18,462 bases of DNA from Chitinophagaceae bacterium. Lineage in GTDB: Bacteria > Bacteroidota > Bacteroidia > Chitinophagales > Chitinophagaceae. The position numbers were made by a program, and so were the translations under genes. The DNA lies in the NCBI GenBank assembly GCA_947483345.1, contig CANKNL010000021.1:1-18462 (forward strand), written 5' to 3'. This document shows, piece by piece, positions 14,118-18,462 of this stretch. The first letter of the stretch is position 1; each line of letters begins with the position of its first letter. The notes below the pieces were generated by a model. The model did not search any database, was not told the DNA's origin, and worked only from the letters and a program-made list of their open reading frames with translations.

Positions 14118-16865
14118 CTATTTACTTTCAAGCGCGGCCTGTGCAGCAGCCAAACGTGCAATAGGCACACGGAACGGAGAACAACTTACATAGTTCATTC
14201 CAAGCCTGTGAAAGAATTTCACACTGTCTGCATCGCCACCATGTTCGCCACAGATACCTACTTTTAGATGTGGTTTGGCTTTGCGGCCACCGGTGATACC
14301 AGCACGTACCAGTTCTCCTACACCATCCTGGTCAATGGTCTGAAACGGATCATAAGGAAGTATTTTCAGATCCAGATATTTTGGTAAGAAACCGCCAATA
14401 TCATCCCGGCTGAATCCAAAACTCATTTGTGTTAGGTCATTGGTACCATAACTGAAGAAATCGGCAACATGTGCCATCAGTTCGGCACGAAGGGCAGCCC
14501 TTGGAGTTTCGATCATCGTTCCGTACAAATAAGGTATCTTTTTCATTTTCATTTTTGCACATACTTCTTTGTACACCCTATCTACAATAACTTTCTGATG
14601 TATCAATTCATTTACCGTACAGGTTACCGGTACCATTATTTCTGGAAATGCTTTTTTTCCGCTCTTCAGTAATTCAGCAGTTGCTTCAAGGATAGCACGT
14701 ACCTGCATTTCTGTAATTTCGGGGTAACTGATACCCAGCCTTACACCACGATGGCCCAGCATCGGATTATTTTCATGCAGGGCCAGCACCCTTCTTCTTA
14801 ATACACTCATGCTGATACCCAGTTCTTTTCCAAGCTGATGTAGCTTTTCGATGTCGTGCGGAACAAATTCATGTAAAGGCGGATCCAGCAAACGGATTGT
14901 AACCGGGTAACCTTTCATCACTTTCATCGTATCTTTTATATCTTTCTTTACATACTTTGCTAATTCTTTTAAAGCAGATCGCCTTTCGGCTTCTGTTTTA
15001 CTCACGATCATTTTACGTAACAGGAATAAAGGCTGTTCGCTTCCTTCGCCATAAAACATATGTTCAGTGCGAAACAATCCAATTCCTTCGGCGCCAAATT
15101 TCATGGCATGCGCTGCATCTTCAGGCGTTTCGGCATTGGTACGCACCCCAATCTGTTTTATTTTATCAACCAGTTTCATCAGGTATTTATATGATTCATT
15201 CTTATCCAGGTCAATCTCTGTTAATGCCATAGTACCTTCATATACCAGGCCCTTGGTACCATTCAAGCTCAACCAATCCCCTTCCTTAATAATCTCGCCG
15301 TTTTTGGCATGAAAGGTTTTGGTATCTGTATGAATTTCAATATCCGAACAACCAACAATACAGCATTTTCCCCAGCCCCGTGCTACCAATGCAGCATGAG
15401 AGGTCATACCACCTTTGGTAGTCAGTATGGCCTGTGCCTTATGCATTCCATCCACATCTTCAGGCGATGTTTCTTCACGAACTAAAATTACTTTTTCGCC
15501 TTTGGTTGCCCAGGCTACTGCGTCATCAGATGTAAAAACAACCCGTCCCCTGGCACCACCCGGTCCGGCCGGTAATCCTTTTGCAATGGATTTGGTAATC
15601 AGTTCTGCTGCAGGATCGATCATCGGAAGCAGCAACTCAACCAGTTGATTGGGTGCTACCCGCATGACAGCAGTTGCGGCATCAATCATTTTTTCTTTGT
15701 GCATTTCTGATGCCATTCTAACTGCGGCTATACCATTGCGTTTACCAACGCGACATTGCAGCATAAACAGTTTTCCTTTTTCAATCGTGAACTCGATATC
15801 CTGCATGTCTTTATAATGCTGTTCCAGTCTTTTCTGAAAACCAAATAATTCTTTATAAAGAGCTGGCATTAATTTTTCCAGAGAAGTATATTGTTTGCTT
15901 TGTTCATTCATCGAATATTGATTTACCGGTGCCGGTGTACGGATGCCGGCCACCACATCTTCGCCCTGTGCGTTTACCAGGTATTCGCCGTAAAATTTAT
16001 TTTCACCGTTACCGGGGTTCCGGGTAAATGCAACACCGGTACAACAGTCGTTACCCATATTACCAAATACCATCGACTGCACATTTACTGCAGTACCCCA
16101 TTCATCAGGAATTTTTTCAATCCGTCTGTATTCTATGGCCCGCTTACCGGTCCAACTACTGAATACAGCGCCTATACCACCCCAGATTTGTTTCCAGGGA
16201 TCATCCGGAAAATCGGAACCTAAAACTTTTTTTATTGTTTTCTTATAATCGGTAACCAATGCTTTCAGTTCATCAACAGTTAATTCTGTATCGCTGGTAT
16301 ATTTTTGTTTTTGTTTGATGTGCTCCAGTTTTTCGTCCATCATTTTACGGATACCTTTGCCATTCTTAACTTCTATACCAGCTCCTTTTTCCATCACCAC
16401 ATCTGCATACATCATAATCAGACGGCGGTATGCATCATAGGCAAAACGTTCATCACCACTTTGAGCAATAAGTCCCATAATGGTTTTTTCTGTCAGTCCA
16501 ACATTTAATACCGTTTCCATCATGCCCGGCATGCTTCGCCTGGCGCCTGAGCGAATGGATACGAGCAATGGATTTTTTTCGTCACCGAATTTTTTACCGG
16601 CCAGTTTTTCCATTTTACTTAGGGATTCTTCTACCTGTGCCTTTAGACTTTTGGGGTATGTTTTTTTATTTTTATAAAAGTAGGTGCATACTTCTGTGGT
16701 AACCGTAAATCCCGGAGGCACGGGTAAACGCAGTTTGGGATGCCCTGCCATTTCTGCAAGATTAGCGCCCTTGCCGCCCAGCAAGTTTTTCATTGATTCA
16801 TTTCCATCGGCTTTGCCGCCTCCAAAGAAGTATATATACTTCTCCTTTTTAGTTGATTTTGCCAT
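14118..16865 (-). CDS. ppdK: Pyruvate, phosphate dikinase
   Basis: Interconverts pyruvate + ATP + phosphate and phosphoenolpyruvate + AMP + pyrophosphate in the cytoplasm. The 915-residue chain shows all three parts. The N-terminal ATP-grasp region starts with GGKGANLAEM and has SIRSGARRSMPGMM. The swivelling phosphohistidine domain carries GGMTSHAALVARGWG, with H490 the phosphorylated residue. The C-terminal PEP/pyruvate barrel includes GTNDLTQMSFGFSRDD and CGEHGGD with C872 as the expected acid. The start MAKSTKKEKYIYFFGGGKADG fits the family. It stands alone, convergent with the PFOR operon, so the two units share a metabolite (pyruvate) but not a transcript. A TGAT-N4-ATCA dyad lies 75 bp upstream. 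It could run toward PEP for gluconeogenesis or toward pyruvate and ATP in pyrophosphate-linked glycolysis; sequence does not decide. Confidence 0.97.
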   Translation of the reverse strand: MAKSTKKEKYIYFFGGGKADGNESMKNLLGGKGANLAEMAGHPKLRLPVPPGFTVTTEVCTYFYKNKKTYPKSLKAQVEESLSKMEKLAGKKFGDEKNPLLVSIRSGARRSMPGMMETVLNVGLTEKTIMGLIAQSGDERFAYDAYRRLIMMYADVVMEKGAGIEVKNGKGIRKMMDEKLEHIKQKQKYTSDTELTVDELKALVTDYKKTIKKVLGSDFPDDPWKQIWGGIGAVFSSWTGKRAIEYRRIEKIPDEWGTAVNVQSMVFGNMGNDCCTGVAFTRNPGNGENKFYGEYLVNAQGEDVVAGIRTPAPVNQYSMNEQSKQYTSLEKLMPALYKELFGFQKRLEQHYKDMQDIEFTIEKGKLFMLQCRVGKRNGIAAVRMASEMHKEKMIDAATAVMRVAPNQLVELLLPMIDPAAELITKSIAKGLPAGPGGARGRVVFTSDDAVAWATKGEKVILVREETSPEDVDGMHKAQAILTTKGGMTSHAALVARGWGKCCIVGCSDIEIHTDTKTFHAKNGEIIKEGDWLSLNGTKGLVYEGTMALTEIDLDKNESYKYLMKLVDKIKQIGVRTNAETPEDAAHAMKFGAEGIGLFRTEHMFYGEGSEQPLFLLRKMIVSKTEAERRSALKELAKYVKKDIKDTMKVMKGYPVTIRLLDPPLHEFVPHDIEKLHQLGKELGISMSVLRRRVLALHENNPMLGHRGVRLGISYPEITEMQVRAILEATAELLKSGKKAFPEIMVPVTCTVNELIHQKVIVDRVYKEVCAKMKMKKIPYLYGTMIETPRAALRAELMAHVADFFSYGTNDLTQMSFGFSRDDIGGFLPKYLDLKILPYDPFQTIDQDGVGELVRAGITGGRKAKPHLKVGICGEHGGDADSVKFFHRLGMNYVSCSPFRVPIARLAAAQAALESK

Positions 16866-16940
16866 GATTCTGTGTTTTTATATAGTACAGAGTTATGACT
16901 TGTTTGCTCTAATTATTAAAACATTACTCATGCCAGAAAG

Positions 16941-16952
16941 TGATTCTAATCA
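16941..16952. promoter_or_regulatory. TGAT-N4-ATCA dyad upstream of ppdK, Crp/Fnr-like operator candidate
   Basis: TGATTCTAATCA has two perfect 4-bp half-sites with a non-palindromic centre. It lies 75 bp upstream of the ppdK start. Read in the direction of ppdK it is preceded by A, like the site before the PFOR operon, so both read ATGAT-N4-ATCA. The rest of the 204-bp spacer (16866-17069) shows no exact TAnnTTTG box toward ppdK and no clear terminator for the esterase gene. Confidence 0.35.
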
Positions 16953-17069
16953 TTTAACTAAAAGGTAGCCGAGAGCAAAATAAAATCATAAAGAATAAGC
17001 TAAAATATAAAGGTGTTACCAGGGGAGTTTTATATCACATACCCTCAATGGAAATAATAATGATATCAG

Positions 17070-17999
17070 TTAGTTCCCTAATAAAAATAAAAAGGGGATA
17101 TCCAGCCGTTTATTCCATGACCTTTCGGAATGATCGGCACCCGGATACGTTTTGGTTATCCAGTTATTGCTGTTAAATCCTTTTTGCCGCATCTTTTTAT
17201 CGGCTTTAAGTTGAAAAGGTTTATATAAGCTGTCGATTGTTTCAGTACCTAAATCAAAATAAATTTTATGATTTTCCGGAGCAGGTAAATGCCTTCCGAG
17301 ATAGTTTAACATGGAAGCTGGAAATGGATTATTGTCTGCCCTGAAAATACCTGTCCAATGTGTTGACAGGCAGGCTGCGCCGCCAAATACATTTGGGTAT
17401 TCGCAGATGGCATAAATGGAAATTAATGCCCCCATGCTGGACCCGGCAATAAACGTATTTTGCTGATCGGGCAGCGTTGAAAAATGGCTGTCGATAAATG
17501 GTTTCAGCTCCTGCACTAAAAACCGTAAATAATTATCGGATATAATTTGATAAGTCGTAAAAACAGCCTGCCCGCTGCTACGCTTAGCTTCAAGTAGTAT
17601 TTCTTTTTTTGACTTACTTAAAGCTTCAAAAGGTTTTTGAGGAAGGTATTCATTATGCCTGGTTACGCCTGTATTCCATGCACCTACTACAATGCAGTTT
17701 TTTATTTTCCCCAACGAAAGTAAATTGCCCAACACGTCATCAACACCCCATTCCTGATGGTTCCAAACAATGGAAGAATCGAATAATGACCCCCCATCAT
17801 TCATATACAAAACAGCATATTTTTTACCTGGATCATAATCATTTGGAAGCCATACATCAATAATACGCGGTGCTACAAATTTAGAATTGAAATTTTCAAA
17901 ATGCCTGACGATTCCAGTTGAAACTTTAGGAATTTGTGCCATGGCTGCCATGCTGCTATACATGATTAGTATGATAACCAAAATGCGTTTCATCATCAT
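17070..17999 (-). CDS. Exported alpha/beta-hydrolase, putative esterase (esterase D / Fes-like family)
   Basis: A 309-residue serine hydrolase with a clear signal peptide: MMMKR, a hydrophobic core to about residue 17, and a likely signal peptidase I site after AMA (19-21), so it is probably periplasmic. The nucleophile elbow is GSSMG at 186-190 with S188. The catalytic His is probably H290 in GADHSERSW, and the acid is D249 or E253 in DLGTET. YAVLYMNDGGSLFD at 61-74 and the GAWNTG segment are typical of this family, which includes siderophore and carbohydrate esterases; the substrate cannot be told. Three ATG codons in a row at the start make the exact initiation site uncertain by up to two residues. 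It lies 11 bp downstream of the unknown gene at 18011-18421, so the two probably share a transcript. Confidence 0.88.
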   Translation of the reverse strand: MMMKRILVIILIMYSSMAAMAQIPKVSTGIVRHFENFNSKFVAPRIIDVWLPNDYDPGKKYAVLYMNDGGSLFDSSIVWNHQEWGVDDVLGNLLSLGKIKNCIVVGAWNTGVTRHNEYLPQKPFEALSKSKKEILLEAKRSSGQAVFTTYQIISDNYLRFLVQELKPFIDSHFSTLPDQQNTFIAGSSMGALISIYAICEYPNVFGGAACLSTHWTGIFRADNNPFPASMLNYLGRHLPAPENHKIYFDLGTETIDSLYKPFQLKADKKMRQKGFNSNNWITKTYPGADHSERSWNKRLDIPFLFLLGN

Positions 18000-18010
18000 A
18001 AGGGCACTTA

Positions 18011-18421
18011 CTATTTAAAAGAATTAATATCTTCATAATAGGGAATCTCATCCTGGCTAACCGTTTCATGCTGTTTCCAAAAAGCCAATGTAATCACATG
18101 GCCGTCGGGTGTTTTAAGTAAGCGGCCAAAAACTGCATTAATGGTATTGAAAGTATAATCGGTAACCCCAACAGTGAAAGTTTCAGGACTACTAACTGGT
18201 GCTGGCTCTGCAGATGCAGGAGTTTCTTCACTTTCAGCCACTTTAACAACCGGTGGAGCAACAACTTTTGGCGGTGGTGATGGCACAACAACAACCGTGA
18301 ATTTATTAAACGCCAGTATTTTTTTTAAGAAGTCAACCCTGGCCGGCGGCACATTTTTCTCCACGATGCCGCATTTAATGCCATCCAGTTCTTCGAATTC
18401 GTGATTTTTATTTATGGCCAT
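18011..18421 (-). CDS. Hypothetical protein with Pro/Val/Ala-rich linker between two small domains
   Basis: A 136-residue protein I do not recognise. The N-terminal part (about 1-46, MAINKNHEFEELDGIKCGIVEKNVPPARVDFLKKILAF) looks like a compact alpha/beta unit. Residues about 47-80 form a low-complexity Pro/Val/Ala/Ser/Glu linker (PSPPPKVVAPPVVK), and about 81-130 form a second unit (TFTVGVTDYTFNTINAVFGRLLKTPDGHVITLAFW). There is no signal peptide or membrane helix, so it is probably cytoplasmic. The codon pattern and the tight 11-bp spacing to the esterase gene support it as real. The two halves could sense or bind something through a flexible tether, but that is a guess. An antisense ORF over the linker is an artefact of the Pro/Val-rich composition. 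Confidence 0.7.
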   Translation of the reverse strand: MAINKNHEFEELDGIKCGIVEKNVPPARVDFLKKILAFNKFTVVVVPSPPPKVVAPPVVKVAESEETPASAEPAPVSSPETFTVGVTDYTFNTINAVFGRLLKTPDGHVITLAFWKQHETVSQDEIPYYEDINSFK

Positions 18422-18429
18422 CTTCTGTT

Positions 18430-18459
18430 ATTTTGAATGTTGAATTATAAATTTTGAAT
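18430..18459. repeat. Short TTGAAT direct repeats upstream of the 18421 start
   Basis: ATTTTGAAT occurs at 18430-18438 and 18451-18459, 21 bp apart, and a third TTGAAT lies at 18440-18445. This kind of AT-rich near-tandem repeat is frequent in Bacteroidota intergenic DNA. The two-turn spacing would also fit a direct-repeat operator. It lies just upstream of the hypothetical gene read leftward. Confidence 0.4.
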
Positions 18460-18462
18460 TAA

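Noticed and set aside
18174..18404. Gly/Thr/Ser-rich frame on the plus strand opposite the hypothetical gene
   Set aside because: Its repetitive composition is the reverse complement of the Pro/Val linker codons; the minus-strand gene has better context (11-bp spacing to the esterase gene).
1..18462. CRISPR arrays, insertion sequences, tRNA or rRNA genes
   Set aside because: No regularly spaced repeats, transposase-like reading frames, terminal inverted repeats or cloverleaf-like sequences were seen in any spacer.

Overview
The window looks like chromosomal DNA from a Bacteroidota bacterium, plausibly of the Chitinophagaceae type; the family-level guess is weak. The evidence is a G+C content of roughly 40% by eye, starts without Shine-Dalgarno sequences, two exact matches to the Bacteroidota -7 promoter element (TAnnTTTG) just before ATG codons, and the gene set itself. 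I see no transposase, phage gene, CRISPR array, tRNA or rRNA. Coding density is high and all full-length genes appear intact.

Layout. (1) 2-1120 (+): the C-terminal part of a helical-repeat protein that runs off the left edge. It ends at a symmetric terminator shared with the convergent gene nrdJ (1249-4614, -), an adenosylcobalamin-dependent class II ribonucleotide reductase. (2) 4615-5079: a 465-bp divergent spacer with a pair of DnaA-box-like sequences. (3) 5080-7626 (+): a 56-residue membrane protein, D-aminoacyl-tRNA deacylase (dtd), a MazG-like nucleotide pyrophosphohydrolase overlapping dtd by one base, and dimeric glycyl-tRNA synthetase. (4) 7840-14057 (+): a three-gene operon of a GltD-like flavoprotein with a C-terminal 2x[4Fe-4S] ferredoxin domain, full-length pyruvate:ferredoxin oxidoreductase (nifJ), and a dihydroorotate-dehydrogenase-like FMN protein. 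(5) 14118-16865 (-): pyruvate phosphate dikinase (ppdK), convergent with that operon and separated by a second symmetric terminator. (6) 17070-18421 (-): an exported alpha/beta-hydrolase esterase downstream of an unrecognised Pro/Val-linker protein.

How the genes may work together. The GltD-like protein probably links NAD(P)H to ferredoxin or directly to PFOR, giving a pyruvate to acetyl-CoA conversion tied to NAD(P)H and reversible in principle. PPDK next door interconverts pyruvate and PEP, so the two units together span acetyl-CoA, pyruvate and PEP. A TGAT-N4-ATCA dyad, which resembles the core of a Crp/Fnr-family operator, lies about 85 bp upstream of the PFOR operon and another lies about 75 bp upstream of ppdK. 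This suggests shared, possibly redox-responsive, control. Together with an oxygen-independent class II RNR, the content suggests an organism that can work at low oxygen. The dtd/MazG-like/GlyRS group suggests a quality-control neighbourhood for tRNA charging and nucleotide pools.

The best candidates for something not well described are the GltD-like/PFOR/DHOD-like cassette, in which two of three proteins carry altered signature motifs, and the shared operator-like dyads.
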